Source of the DNA: Halorubrum salinarum
GTDB lineage: Archaea; Halobacteriota; Halobacteria; Halobacteriales; Haloferacaceae
Length of the DNA stretch: 64,000 bases
Direction: 5' to 3'
Assembly: GCF_013267195.1 (NCBI RefSeq)
Contig: NZ_CP053941.1
Coordinates: forward strand, 1,364,001-1,428,000
Shown here piece by piece: positions 52,579 through 61,604 of the stretch. The position numbers and the translations under genes were made by a program. Position 1 is the first letter of the stretch, and every line of letters begins with the position of its first letter. A model generated the notes under the pieces. That model saw only the letters and a program-made list of their open reading frames with translations. It was not told the DNA's origin and ran no database searches.

Positions 52579-52617
52579 GTTCGCTCGACGGGTCGCGCTG
52601 CTCACCGTCTCGCTGTA

Positions 52618-52691
52618 CGGGCCGGGAGGGATTCGAACCCCCGACCGTCCGGTTAAAAGCCGGACGCTCTCCCTAACTGAGCTACCGGCCC
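52618..52691 (-). tRNA. tRNA-Lys (anticodon TTT)
   Basis: On the minus strand, GGGCCGG pairs with CCGGCCC, with discriminator G at 52618. D arm TAGCTCAGTTAGGGAGAGC, anticodon stem TCCGG/CCGGA around loop CTTTTAA (anticodon TTT, codons AAA and AAG), T arm GGGGGTTCGAATCCCTCCC. No intron; CCA not encoded. Confidence 0.95.
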
Positions 52692-52796
52692 AGACGAACT
52701 GTCGTAGGGTCAGCCGACGGATAAACGTTTAGAACCGCGGTAGGGGTCGGCGTCGCCACCCGAAACGGTTTCCCGGCCCCCGCCGTCGCCGCGACC

Positions 52797-54134
52797 ATGG
52801 ACTTCGACATGCGCGCGTTCGCCGCCGACCTCTGTCGGCACCGCTCGACCGCCGGCGAGGAGGCGGCCGCGGCCGCGTTCGTCGCGGAGCGACTCGCCGA
52901 CCTCGGCTTCGAGACGTACGCCTGGGACGCCGACCCCGCCGTCCTCGCGGACCACCCCTCCTTCCCGGACGACCTCGACGCGGCTGCCGTCGAGGGGCGG
53001 CGCAGCGTCGCGGGCGTCCTCGAACTCGGCGGCGCGAGCGACGCGAGCGACGCGGGCGACGGGGACGACCCGGCCCCCACCCTCGTCTTGAACGGGCACC
53101 TCGACGTCGTCCCCGCCGAGCCCGCCGAGTGGTCGAGCGAACCGTTCGAGCCGGTCTGGGGCGACGCCGCGGCCCGGGACGCGCCGCCCGGTCGCGACGC
53201 CGACGGCGAGACGCTCACCGCCCGCGGCGCCGCCGACATGAAGTCGGGGCTGGCGGCCTGCGTCGGCGCCGCGGTGGACGTCCGCGAGGGGGTCGCGGAC
53301 GGCTCGGTCGACCTCCCGCCGTCCGGGCTCCGGCTCGTCGTCGAGGCCGTCGCGGGCGAGGAGGACGGCGGCTACGGCGCCGCGACCGCCGCGCTCGCGA
53401 GCCCGTACCCCTTCGAGCGCGACGCGGCGATCGTCGCGGAGCCGACCGAGTTGCGCCCCGTCGTCGCCTGCGAGGGGTCGCTCATGGCCCGGCTGGAGAT
53501 CGACGGCCGGAGCGCCCACGCGGCCACCCGGTGGCGCGGCGAGGACGTGCTCCCGCGGTTCGAGGCCGTGCGGGAGGCGTTCGCCGAACTGGAGGCCGAG
53601 CGCGCCGAGTCGGTCTCGCACCCGCTGTACGAGTCGTTCCCGGTCCCGTGGCCGGTCGTCTGCGGCCGGGTCGAGGCCGGCTCGTGGGCCTCGACGGTCC
53701 CGGCGACGCTCGACGCGGAGTTCCGGATCGGCGTTGCGCCCGGCGAGACCGTCGCCGAGGTGGAGGCGGCGTTCCGCGAGCGGCTGGACCGGGTCGCGGC
53801 CGACGACCCCTGGCTGCGCGAGCACCCGCCCCGGTTCGAGCGGTTCTCGGTCCAGTTCGAGCCGGCCGAGATCGCCGTCGACGAGCCGGTCGTGGAGGCG
53901 GTCCGCGCCGGCCTCGCCGCGACCGGCCACCCGGACGTCGAGCCGCGTGGCGCGACGTACGGCGCGGACTCGCGACACTTCGTCGCCGCCGGGATCCCGG
54001 CGGTGCTGTTCGGTCCCGGCACCATCGACGAGGCGCACTACCCGGACGAGACGATCGCGTGGGAGGAGGTCGTCGCGGCGCGGGACGCCGTCGCCGCCGC
54101 CGCCGAGCGGTTCGCGGCCGACTACGCCGCCTAG
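52797..54134 (+). CDS. M20-family metallopeptidase (ArgE/DapE-like deacylase)
   Basis: 445 residues. Zinc ligands and catalytic residues in order: His in LVLNGHLDVVPAE (about 99-111), Asp in ARGAADMKSGLAACVGAAV, Glu-Glu in VEAVAGEEDGGYGAATAAL, and a later His in TIDEAHYPDETIAWEE. A dimerisation (lid) domain lies between about 225 and 345 (CEGSLMARLEIDGRSAHAATR). It should remove an acyl group from an N-acyl amino acid or a peptide; which one is not decided. It starts 105 bp from tRNA-Lys. Confidence 0.9.
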   Translation: MDFDMRAFAADLCRHRSTAGEEAAAAAFVAERLADLGFETYAWDADPAVLADHPSFPDDLDAAAVEGRRSVAGVLELGGASDASDAGDGDDPAPTLVLNGHLDVVPAEPAEWSSEPFEPVWGDAAARDAPPGRDADGETLTARGAADMKSGLAACVGAAVDVREGVADGSVDLPPSGLRLVVEAVAGEEDGGYGAATAALASPYPFERDAAIVAEPTELRPVVACEGSLMARLEIDGRSAHAATRWRGEDVLPRFEAVREAFAELEAERAESVSHPLYESFPVPWPVVCGRVEAGSWASTVPATLDAEFRIGVAPGETVAEVEAAFRERLDRVAADDPWLREHPPRFERFSVQFEPAEIAVDEPVVEAVRAGLAATGHPDVEPRGATYGADSRHFVAAGIPAVLFGPGTIDEAHYPDETIAWEEVVAARDAVAAAAERFAADYAA

Positions 54135-54161
54135 TCGGCGACGCGCGGTCCCCTCGGTCGT

Positions 54162-54824
54162 CTACCGGTCGTTCCCGAGGTACTCGTCGAGCGCGTCCGC
54201 GACGATGGCGCCCGGCTCGACGTTCTCCATCGAGGCCCGGCGGCGCAGTTCGACGTAGGTGTCCGCCGGGAGCCGGAGCTGAAGCCGGCCGAGTTCGACG
54301 CCCGCGTCGCGGACCGCGGCCTCGACGTCGGCCCCGTCGTTGACCGCCGACGCGACGGCGCGAACCTCGCGGACCGTGAGGTCCCCGTCTATCGCCGCCC
54401 ACGCGAGCAGGTAGCGGTCCCGCCCGCCGAGCCGCGCGACGTGTTTCGCGGCGCTTGGCGCGATCCGCCCGTTGGCGACCTGCCGCCGGATCGCCTGCGG
54501 GAGGTCGTGGACCCGCGCCCACTTGCGGATGAACGCGACGGAGACGCCCTCGCCCGCGCGCTCGGCCGCCTCCTTGTACGACCCCACGCCGCGGACGAGC
54601 GCCGCGCAGGCGGCGGCGCCGCGCAGCATCAGGACGTTGTCGTCGTCGCTCACGTCGCCGGCCGCGAAGCGAGCCACCGTCTCCGCGGCCTCCGCGACGC
54701 TGTCGGGGTCGTTCGGGTCGAACCCCACCGCGTCCGCGGCCCGGTCGCCCGTCACCGCCGGGTCCGACCGGACCACCGGTTCGCCGACGGGGGACCGCCG
54801 GTCAGCGCGTGACTCCTCGGTCAT
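54162..54824 (-). CDS. ParB-like helix-turn-helix regulator with C-terminal RHH-like part
   Basis: 220 residues from the ATG at 54822-54824. The middle (about 75-160) has a KorB/ParB-type HTH: GVGSYKEAAERAGEGVSVAFIRKWARVHDLPQAIRRQVANGRIAPSAAKHVARLGGRDRYLLAWAAIDGDLTVREVRAVASAV. The C terminus LQLRLPADTYVELRRRASMENVEPGAIVADALDEYLG resembles a ribbon-helix-helix dimer. The N terminus is acidic and disordered. No ParA, plasmid or origin gene is nearby, so it looks like a chromosomal regulator; related haloarchaeal proteins are, I believe, a DUF7119 family. Confidence 0.7.
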   Translation of the reverse strand: MTEESRADRRSPVGEPVVRSDPAVTGDRAADAVGFDPNDPDSVAEAAETVARFAAGDVSDDDNVLMLRGAAACAALVRGVGSYKEAAERAGEGVSVAFIRKWARVHDLPQAIRRQVANGRIAPSAAKHVARLGGRDRYLLAWAAIDGDLTVREVRAVASAVNDGADVEAAVRDAGVELGRLQLRLPADTYVELRRRASMENVEPGAIVADALDEYLGNDR

Positions 54825-54908
54825 ACACGTCCCTTCGGGGCCGCAGGTATAAACGCCGGGCACCGGGGCGGAACTCGCCCGAACGCGGGACGCCCCTCGG
54901 CGCGGGCC

Positions 54909-55607
54909 CTACTTCGCCGTCCGGGCCGCGGCGTCGCCGTCGTCACCCTCGTTCGGCCCTCTCGCGTACAGGACGTACGAGTACGCGACGGTGACCGCGG
55001 CGGTCGCGAGCGCCGGCCCGACGAGGAAGTACACCGCGTACTCGCCGGCGAAGAGGCCGACGACCGCTATCGCGGCGGAGAGCTTGAACAGCCGCGCGCC
55101 GAGCGCGTGGGTCCGGTCCCACACCGCGTCGTCGCTGAGCGTCCACGGCGTCCGGATCCCGACGAACCAGTTCGGCTCGACGTGCGGGAGCAGCGTCCCG
55201 AGGTAGTAGAACAGGGCGGCCGCGCCGGCCACGGCGAGCGTCGTCACGTCGACCGCGTAGCCGAGGTTGACGGCGAGCACGGCGAGGTGGACGGCGACGA
55301 GGAACGCGGTGAGCACGACGACGAACCGGTCGTAGTGGACGCGGAACGCGGCGATGTTCTCCCCGAGGGGGTCGATCCGCGGGAGCAGCGCGAACAGGCC
55401 GATCAGCCCGGCCGCGAGCCCCGGCACGAACCACATCCCGAGCGTTCGCGGGAGGGTTCCGGTCGGCTCGCCGGCGCCGTTCCACTGCGTCACCATCCGC
55501 TCGGGCAGGTCCGGTGCGACCGCGAGGCTGACAGCGGCGCCGACGGCGACGAGGAGGGCCGCGACGCCGAACCGGAGCCGCGTGGAGAGTCGGGAGTCGG
55601 AGGGCAT
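54909..55607 (-). CDS. SdpI-like membrane protein with DUF1648 domain
   Basis: 232 residues, about six membrane helices. The N-terminal DUF1648 region is PDLPERMVTQWNGAGEPTGTLPRTLGMWFVPGLAAGLIGL (about 28-67). The SdpI motif region is LGTLLPHVEPNWFVGIRTPWTLSDDAVWDRTHALGARLFKLSAA (about 137-180), matching immunity or signalling proteins of the SdpI group. In archaea its function is unknown. The ATG at 55605-55607 leaves a basic lead MPSDSRLSTRLRF. It is divergent from the TPR gene, 108 bp apart. Confidence 0.85.
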   Translation of the reverse strand: MPSDSRLSTRLRFGVAALLVAVGAAVSLAVAPDLPERMVTQWNGAGEPTGTLPRTLGMWFVPGLAAGLIGLFALLPRIDPLGENIAAFRVHYDRFVVVLTAFLVAVHLAVLAVNLGYAVDVTTLAVAGAAALFYYLGTLLPHVEPNWFVGIRTPWTLSDDAVWDRTHALGARLFKLSAAIAVVGLFAGEYAVYFLVGPALATAAVTVAYSYVLYARGPNEGDDGDAAARTAK

Positions 55608-55715
55608 ACGCGCGGAGAGACGGGCCCCACCGACGAAAAGCTTCACCCGTGGGAGTCGCCCCCGCGGGCCCGGCACGACGCAACCCTTACGCGTCGCGAC
55701 CGCCAATCCGGGCGT

Positions 55716-56597
55716 ATGACCGACGAACGCGACGACGACGGCCACGAGTTCTCCTCGGGGCAGGGCGTCGACGCCGACTACGACGCGTTCACGCTGGACC
55801 CGCCCGAGCTGGGCGAGGACCCGAGCCGCGTCGACCCCGTCGACTCCCGGGTGTTGACCGAGGAGCTGGACCGCCGGAACATCGGCAGCGAGGACGTCGA
55901 CGTCGAGCAGCTGATCGACGTCGGCCTCTCGTACATGGGGATCAACCGCTTCGAGGAGGCGACGGAGACGTTCGAGCGCGCCGCCAACTTCGCCGAGGAG
56001 GGCTCGCTGGAGGCCCAGGAGGCGTGGGTGAACAAGGGCGCCGCCCACGCCCAGTTGGAGGAGTTCGACCAGGCGATCGGCGCCTACCAGGAGGCGCTCC
56101 GCATCGACGAGGAGTCCGAGCACGCCGCGACCGCCGAGACCAACCTCGCGTACGCCCTCTGGGAGTCCGGCCGGGGCGAGCAGGCGCTCGAACACGCCGA
56201 GCGCGCCGTCGAGACCGACCCCCGATTCGCCGAGGCGTGGTACAACCGGGGGTTCCTCCTGGTCGAGCGCGGCCTCGCCGAGGACGCCGTCAAGTGCTTC
56301 GACAACGCGATCCGCCTCGGCTACCGCGACGCGGGCGTCTTAGAGGAGAAGGCCCGCGCCCTCGAGGAGGCCGGCGACCACGAGCAGGCCGAGGAGGTCG
56401 CCGACCGCGCCGAGGAGCTCCGCCGCGAGGCGGAAGAGCAGATGGTCGAGGAACAGACCGGGCAGGCGCCCGGGCCGGGCGGCCAGCCTCCGCGGGGCGG
56501 TCGCGGTGGACCGGGCGGCGAGCCCGGTGCCGGCGGTCGCGGCGGCGACGAGGGCCCGGAGCGCGAGCTTCAGGGCGAGGGGCCCGAGGGCTTCTGA
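55716..56597 (+). CDS. TPR-repeat protein
   Basis: 293 residues. After a 60-residue acidic N terminus, TPR hairpins start at IDVGLSYMGINRFEEATETFERAANFAEEG and follow with AWVNKGAAHAQLEEFDQAIGAYQEALRIDEES, AETNLAYALWESGRGEQALEHAERAVETDPR and AWYNRGFLLVERGLAEDAVKCFDNAIRLGY, about 34 residues each. The C terminus (about 245-293) is Gly/Pro/Arg-rich and disordered. It is a protein-binding scaffold with no enzyme motif. The next gene starts directly at 56598 with no gap, which means tight coupling. Confidence 0.85.
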   Translation: MTDERDDDGHEFSSGQGVDADYDAFTLDPPELGEDPSRVDPVDSRVLTEELDRRNIGSEDVDVEQLIDVGLSYMGINRFEEATETFERAANFAEEGSLEAQEAWVNKGAAHAQLEEFDQAIGAYQEALRIDEESEHAATAETNLAYALWESGRGEQALEHAERAVETDPRFAEAWYNRGFLLVERGLAEDAVKCFDNAIRLGYRDAGVLEEKARALEEAGDHEQAEEVADRAEELRREAEEQMVEEQTGQAPGPGGQPPRGGRGGPGGEPGAGGRGGDEGPERELQGEGPEGF

Positions 56598-56897
56598 ATG
56601 CTGCTCCGCGAGCGCGAGACCGCCGAGGGACGGCTCGTCTCCGTCTGCGACCCGGACTGCCTCGGCGAGACGTACGACAACGGACGCGCGACGCTCACCG
56701 TGAGCGAGGAGTTCTACGGCGGCGACGACGCCGTCGAGGCGACCGCCGACGAGGTGGTCGAAGGCCTCCGGCGCGCGCAGGTCGCGAACATCGTCGGTAC
56801 CGAGGCGGTCGAGGTCGCGGTCGAGGCCGGCCTCGTCGACGAGGAGACCGTTCTGGAGTTCGACGGGACGCGGCACGCGCAGTTGCTCTGGCTGTAA
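56598..56897 (+). CDS. DUF424 family protein
   Basis: 99 residues, the expected size. DUF424 is an archaeal family of unknown function. Features: LVSVCDPDCLGETYDNGRATLTVSEEFYGG (about 13-42) and ANIVGTEAVEVAVEAGLVDEETVLEFDGTRHAQLL (about 63-97). It starts immediately after the TPR stop codon, so the two are expressed together and could be partners. Confidence 0.85.
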   Translation: MLLRERETAEGRLVSVCDPDCLGETYDNGRATLTVSEEFYGGDDAVEATADEVVEGLRRAQVANIVGTEAVEVAVEAGLVDEETVLEFDGTRHAQLLWL

Positions 56898-56964
56898 CGG
56901 CCGCCCCCGCGCCGTCTCGCCGGGATCCGAACCGGCTAAGGGCGCGCGCGACGAGGCGGATCCG

Positions 56965-57255
56965 ATGAGACGACTCACGCGGAGCGAACTGGCGTCGCGG
57001 GTGGGGCCGCGGCCGCCCTCGGACGCCTTCTGGCGACGCGCGATCGACCGGGGAGCGGCGGCGCTCGGCGTCGGCGCGGACGCCGTCGAGAGCGGGGCGG
57101 GGGAGGAAACGGACGACGAGCCGACGGAGCCGCTCGACACGGGCGACATCGTCGACGTCGGCGACCACGCCTTCGTCGTCGTCGGCACCGAGCGGACGGC
57201 GGCGGGCGGCCGGATCTACCGGATCGAGCTCGTCGCCGACCGCGACGGGGACTGA
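56965..57255 (+). CDS. Small conserved haloarchaeal protein
   Basis: 96 residues. N terminus RRLTRSELASRVGPRPPSDAFWRRAIDRG, an acidic linker, then a small beta-rich domain DTGDIVDVGDHAFVVVGTERTAAGGRIYRIELVAD. No motif I recognise. It follows the DUF424 gene by 67 bp and may belong to the same operon. Confidence 0.5.
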   Translation: MRRLTRSELASRVGPRPPSDAFWRRAIDRGAAALGVGADAVESGAGEETDDEPTEPLDTGDIVDVGDHAFVVVGTERTAAGGRIYRIELVADRDGD

Positions 57256-57288
57256 CGCGGCTCGACTTCGGTCGGTGCGGGCGCCGGA

Positions 57289-58407
57289 TTACAGGTCCGC
57301 CACGTCCTCGATGGCGTCGGTGAGCGATTTCACGCTCTCGACCGTGTGCTCGCCCATGTGCCCGATCCGGAACGTCTCCTCGCCGAGGTCGCCGTAGCCG
57401 TTCGAGAAGGCCATGTCGTACTCCGCGTTCACCTCCTCGATGGTCGCGGCCACGTCGATTCCGCGCGTGTTCTCGATACACGCGACCGTCTGCGACTCGT
57501 AGCCCGCTTCGGGGAACATCGCGAAGTGCTCGTCGGCCCAGTCGTGGACGTACTCCATCATCTCGCGGTGGCGCTCGTCGCGGGCGCGGTGCCCCTCGTC
57601 GAGCATGCGCTTCATCTGCGTGCGGTACGCCAACATGATCGGGATCGCGGGCGTCGAGTGCGTCTGTCCCTTGCGGTCGTAGTAGTCGATCGTGCGGCGG
57701 AAGCCGCCGTACCACGAGGAGTCGCCCTTCTCGACCTCGCGGTCGTAGGCGGCGTCGCTCACGACGCAGACGGCGAGCCCCGGGGGCATCGCGAACGCCT
57801 TCTGGGTGGACGCGAAGATCACGTCGATCCCGTGTTCGTCGATGTCGACGTAGTCGCCGCCGAGCGAGGAGACGGCGTCGACGGCGAAGTAGGTGTCCGG
57901 GTACTCCTTGAGGACCTCACCGATCTCCTCGATCGGGTTCCGGACGCCCGTGGAGGACTCGTTCATCACGCCCGCGACCATGTCGTAGTGAACGTCTGCG
58001 GACTCGATCGCGTCGCGCACGTCCTCGGGCTTGACCGCCTCGCCCCACTCGTACTCCAGGCGGTGGACGGTCTTCCCGAGGCGCTCGGCGACGTTGGCGT
58101 AGCGCTCGCTGAACGCGCCGCAGGTCGGCACGAGGACGTGCTCGTCGACGAGGTTGAGCGTCGTCGCCTCCCAGAACTCCGTGCCGGAGCCGGTGAGGAT
58201 TACGACCTCGTTGTCAGTGCCGAGGAACTCCTTCGTATCCTCGACGATGGTGGTGTAGAGGTCGGTCATCCGGTCCATCCGGTGGCCGAACATCGGCTCG
58301 GCCATCGCCTCGATGACGTCGTCGCGGACCTCCGTCGGGCCGGGGATGAACAGCGTCTTCTCGTCGTAATCGTCGCGGTATTCGCGTTTCTTCGTCACGG
58401 GATCCAC
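57289..58407 (-). CDS. Class V aminotransferase (alanine/serine-glyoxylate type)
   Basis: 372 residues. PLP-dependent. The N-terminal [26 protein letters not shown] matches the alanine-glyoxylate/serine-pyruvate group, and the Schiff-base Lys is in [16 protein letters not shown] (about residues 178-193), after [21 protein letters not shown]. The likely role is glycine or serine metabolism; substrate not settled from sequence. An atypical Cys pair is absent. It is divergent from the permease-USP gene. Confidence 0.88.
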   Translation of the reverse strand: MDPVTKKREYRDDYDEKTLFIPGPTEVRDDVIEAMAEPMFGHRMDRMTDLYTTIVEDTKEFLGTDNEVVILTGSGTEFWEATTLNLVDEHVLVPTCGAFSERYANVAERLGKTVHRLEYEWGEAVKPEDVRDAIESADVHYDMVAGVMNESSTGVRNPIEEIGEVLKEYPDTYFAVDAVSSLGGDYVDIDEHGIDVIFASTQKAFAMPPGLAVCVVSDAAYDREVEKGDSSWYGGFRRTIDYYDRKGQTHSTPAIPIMLAYRTQMKRMLDEGHRARDERHREMMEYVHDWADEHFAMFPEAGYESQTVACIENTRGIDVAATIEEVNAEYDMAFSNGYGDLGEETFRIGHMGEHTVESVKSLTDAIEDVADL

Positions 58408-58521
58408 CTGTTGGATCGTACGGGGACGCGTGAGGGTATGGTCCTTGTGTTCCGTTCAAAAGGCGCGACGCGCGGTCGCCGTCGCCTCACGGAAACGGCG
58501 CCGTCGCCCGGATCAACCGGG

Positions 58522-58527
58522 TTTATA
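58522..58527 (+). promoter_or_regulatory. TATA box of the permease-USP gene
   Basis: TTTATA predicts a transcription start near 58550, which lies after the in-frame ATG at 58544. This argues for the later GTG at 58595 as the start. Confidence 0.5.
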
Positions 58528-58580
58528 CGACCGGACGACAGAAATGCGGTATGATACACGCACCGAGAGTCGCAACCGCC

Positions 58581-58586
58581 GGAGGT
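58581..58586 (+). promoter_or_regulatory. Ribosome binding site deciding the permease start
   Basis: GGAGGT lies 8 nt before the GTG at 58595. Strong Shine-Dalgarno sites are uncommon here, so it is good support for that start over the ATG at 58544. Confidence 0.6.
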
Positions 58587-58594
58587 GGGCCGCC

Positions 58595-60973
58595 GTGAGC
58601 GGCGACGAGGAGCTCGCGAAGGACCTCGGCCCGCTCGCGGCGCTCACCATCGGGATCGGGACGATGATCGGCGCCGGGATCTTCGTGCTGCCCGGCACCG
58701 CGGTCGCGCGCGCCGGCCCGCTCGCGGCGTTCACCTTCGTCCTCGGCGGCGTGATCGCCTTGTTCACCGCGCTGTCCGCCTCCGAGCTCGGGACCGCGAT
58801 GCCGAAGTCCGGCGGGGCGTACTTCTACGTCAACCGCGCGCTCGGCCCCATGTTCGGCTCCGTCGCGGGCTGGGCGAACTGGCTCGGGCTCGCGTTCGCG
58901 TCGGCGTTCTACATGTACGGCTTCGGCGAGTACGTCAACGCCTTGGTCGGCCTCGGGCCGATCGGGCTCGGCCCGGTGACGCTGGAGGCGGCGCAGGTGA
59001 TCGGCCTCGCGGGCGCGCTGCTCTTCATCGCCGTCAACTACTTCGGCGCGAAGGAGACCGGCGGGCTCCAGATCGTCATCGTGATGTCGCTTCTGGGCAT
59101 CCTCGCCGTCTTCACCGTCGTCGGCCTGCTGAACGCCGAGATGTCGTCGCTGCGCCCGCTCGCCCCGCCGGGCACGACGAGCGAGGTGCTCCCGGTCACC
59201 GGGATCATCTTCGTCTCGTACCTGGGCTTCGTCCAGATCACCTCGGTCGCCGAGGAGATCAAAAACCCCGGGCGGAACCTCCCGCTCGCGGTCCTCGGCT
59301 CGGTGATCATCGTCACGGTCGTCTACGCGCTGTTCCTCCTCGTGCTGCTCGCCGCGGTGCCGAACGAATTGGTCGCGAACAACGAGACCGCGGTCGTCGA
59401 CGCCGCCCGATTGCTGTTCGGCGAGTACTCGGTGTTCGGCTTCTCGCTCGGCGCCGTCGGCGCAGCGATGCTCCTGATCGGCGGGCTGCTCGCGACCGCC
59501 TCCTCCGCGAACGCGTCGATCCTCTCGTCGTCCCGGATCAACTTCGCGATGGGCCGCGAGAAGATCGTCACCCCGAAGCTCAACCAGATCCACGAGCGGT
59601 TCGGGACCCCGTACAAGTCGATCGCGCTCACCGGCGCGCTCATCATCGTGTTCCTCGTCGCCGGGAGCGTCGAGTCGCTGTCGACGATGGGCTCCGTGCT
59701 CCACCTCGTGGTGTACGGCCTGCTCAACCTCGCGCTCATCGTGATGCGCGAGTCGGAGGTCGAGGGGTACGACCCCGACTTCGAGGTCCCCTTCTACCCC
59801 GTCGTCCCGATCATCGGGGCCGTGTCGTCGTTCGCGCTGATCTACTACATCGACCCGACGATCATCCTGCTGTCCGCCGGCCTCGTCGTCTTCGCGCTGC
59901 TCTGGTACCTGCTGTACGCCCGCGGGAAGGTGGAGTCGCGCGGCGTGCTCGGGACGTGGATCCTCGACCGCTCCGAGGACCTGCCCGAGCCGGCCGTCTC
60001 GGCGGCGACCGCCGTCCAGCCGAGCGGCGACGACTACCGCGTGATGGTCCCGCTCGCGAACCCCGCGACCGAGGAGCACCTGATCACGCTTGCCTCGGCC
60101 ATCGCCAAGCAGCGCAACGGCACCGTCGTCGCGGTCAACATCGCGAACGTCCCCGACCAGACCTCCCTGGAGGCGGCCCGCGAGCGCGGCGCCCACGAGG
60201 CGGCCCACGGCCTCCTCGACCAGGCCCGCGAGGACGCCGAGACGTTCGGCGTCGACGTGGAGACCCACGTCGTCTTATCGCACCGCGTGTTCGAGGAGGT
60301 GTTCGACGCCGCGCGCACCTACGGGGCCGACATGACCGTGATGGGCTGGGGGAAGGACTCCCACGGGGCGCCGGGTCGCGCCGAGTCCGCCGTCGACGAG
60401 CTGGCGTACTCGCTCCCCTCGGACTTCCTCGTGTTCCGCGACCGCGGGTTCGACGCCTCGCGCATCCTCGTGCCGACCGCGGGGGGCCCGGCCTCGGACC
60501 TCTCCGGCGCGGTCGCGAAGATGCTCCAGGCGGAGTTCGACGGCGAGGTCACCCTGCTCCACGTCGCCGAGGACGGCGAGGAGGAGGAGGGCCGCGCGTT
60601 CCTCGCCGAGTGGGCCGACGCGCACGACCTCTCGGACGCCACGCTGCGGATCGAGACCGGCGACGTGGAGGACAGCATCGAGCGCGCCGCTCGCGACGCG
60701 ACGATGCTCATCATCGGCGCGACGCAGAAGGGGCTGCTCTCGCGGCTGGTCCGCGGCTCGCTCGTGTTAGACGTGCTCAACGAGGTGGAGTGCTCCGTGC
60801 TGCTCGCGGAGAAGCGCAGCGACCGCGGCATCCTCGACCGGCTGTTCGGGAGCGGAACGGGGTCGCCGGACGTCGCGGACGTTCAGGAGCCGCCGGCGGA
60901 CACCGGCGTCGAACCGGAGCCCTCGACGCCCGAGATCGACGAGGGCGCGGGCGAGGAGTCGAACGCGGACTGA
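58595..60973 (+). CDS. Amino-acid permease fused to universal stress protein domains
   Basis: 792 residues from the GTG with a clear ribosome binding site. The N-terminal APC permease (about 1-450) begins [24 protein letters not shown], the substrate-binding GIGxxxGxGIF region, and has about 12 helices with [19 protein letters not shown] and [16 protein letters not shown]-like [15 protein letters not shown]. The cytoplasmic C terminus has two Usp-like domains (about 475-610 and 615-745): [22 protein letters not shown], then [22 protein letters not shown], and [26 protein letters not shown]. The second keeps a Gly-x2-Gly-like GATQKG...GS. An acidic tail ends the protein. Usp domains probably regulate transport by binding nucleotide. 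Confidence 0.9.
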   Translation: MSGDEELAKDLGPLAALTIGIGTMIGAGIFVLPGTAVARAGPLAAFTFVLGGVIALFTALSASELGTAMPKSGGAYFYVNRALGPMFGSVAGWANWLGLAFASAFYMYGFGEYVNALVGLGPIGLGPVTLEAAQVIGLAGALLFIAVNYFGAKETGGLQIVIVMSLLGILAVFTVVGLLNAEMSSLRPLAPPGTTSEVLPVTGIIFVSYLGFVQITSVAEEIKNPGRNLPLAVLGSVIIVTVVYALFLLVLLAAVPNELVANNETAVVDAARLLFGEYSVFGFSLGAVGAAMLLIGGLLATASSANASILSSSRINFAMGREKIVTPKLNQIHERFGTPYKSIALTGALIIVFLVAGSVESLSTMGSVLHLVVYGLLNLALIVMRESEVEGYDPDFEVPFYPVVPIIGAVSSFALIYYIDPTIILLSAGLVVFALLWYLLYARGKVESRGVLGTWILDRSEDLPEPAVSAATAVQPSGDDYRVMVPLANPATEEHLITLASAIAKQRNGTVVAVNIANVPDQTSLEAARERGAHEAAHGLLDQAREDAETFGVDVETHVVLSHRVFEEVFDAARTYGADMTVMGWGKDSHGAPGRAESAVDELAYSLPSDFLVFRDRGFDASRILVPTAGGPASDLSGAVAKMLQAEFDGEVTLLHVAEDGEEEEGRAFLAEWADAHDLSDATLRIETGDVEDSIERAARDATMLIIGATQKGLLSRLVRGSLVLDVLNEVECSVLLAEKRSDRGILDRLFGSGTGSPDVADVQEPPADTGVEPEPSTPEIDEGAGEESNAD

Positions 60974-61015
60974 CCGCGGTTCCTCTCTCGCTCGGCCGAA
61001 CGCCGGGCGCCGGCG

Positions 61016-61273
61016 TCACCCCCAGTGCCAGAAGTGGTTGTCGTCGTCCTCGACCGGCTCGGTGCGCTCCCGGAGGGCGGCCACGTCCTCGGCGGTCGGC
61101 TCGTGGTCGTCCGGCAGCCGCTCCATGCAGTCGAAACAGAGGAAGAACTCCGAGCCGTCGGTGAGTTCGAGCGTCAGTCCCTGCGTCGACTCGAACGCGA
61201 AGTTCCACAGGTCGCCGATCCCGCCGGCGATCCGGACGGACCGCTCGCAGACGTCGCACGCCTCGGAGGCCAT
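61016..61273 (-). CDS. Small zinc-finger protein
   Basis: 85 residues. EACDVCERSVRIAG and FFLCFDCMERLPD provide two CxxC pairs about 40 residues apart, with an intervening beta-rich segment. An acidic C-terminal helix ends DDNHFWHWG. Zinc binding is likely; function unknown. It converges with the permease gene, 42 bp apart. Confidence 0.65.
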   Translation of the reverse strand: MASEACDVCERSVRIAGGIGDLWNFAFESTQGLTLELTDGSEFFLCFDCMERLPDDHEPTAEDVAALRERTEPVEDDDNHFWHWG

Positions 61274-61399
61274 ATGTTCGCCTTATGCGGGCCGCCGGGT
61301 AAGGCGTGTCGCCTCGATACGTGTACTATGTGGCTGGTTTCGATATGACTGTTCGGTAGAGGGCCGTTAGCGAGTCGACGGACGACACCGCCTCGCCGG

Positions 61400-61600
61400 C
61401 TGCCCCTTTGATTCCCGCCCGACCGCAACCGCACAGCGCCTCACACCTCCCCAGCCTCGCGGTTCGCGCTCTCCGAGCGCTCACCGCGTCCAGCGAGAAT
61501 CGAAGATTCTCTGGCAGCCGGCGCATAGCGCCGGCGACCTCGCGCGTGCTCACTCGCGGCCTCCGCTTCGCTCCGGCCGCTCGCAGGCACGCGCCACCGC
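61400..61600. repeat. Hairpin-rich dispersed element, copy B
   Basis: Left end CTGCCCCTTTGATTCCC then CCGACCGC; right end GGCACGCGCCACCGC, matching copy A at 49442-49595. Inner stems: GAGAATC/GATTCTC (61495-61501 with 61505-61511), GCCGGCGC/GCGCCGGC (61517-61524 with 61528-61535), GCGGCC/GGCCGC (61556-61561 with 61575-61580) and closing GCGCGTGC/GCACGCGC (61542-61549 with 61587-61594). Sequences of the inner hairpins differ from A. It fills most of the 331-bp gap before the ABC ATPase stop codon; I see no gene in that gap. Confidence 0.75.
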
Positions 61601-61604
61601 GGGA

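Noticed and set aside
58544-58594. ATG start for the permease-USP protein
   Set aside because: It lies before the predicted transcription start, whereas the GTG at 58595 has a strong ribosome binding site.
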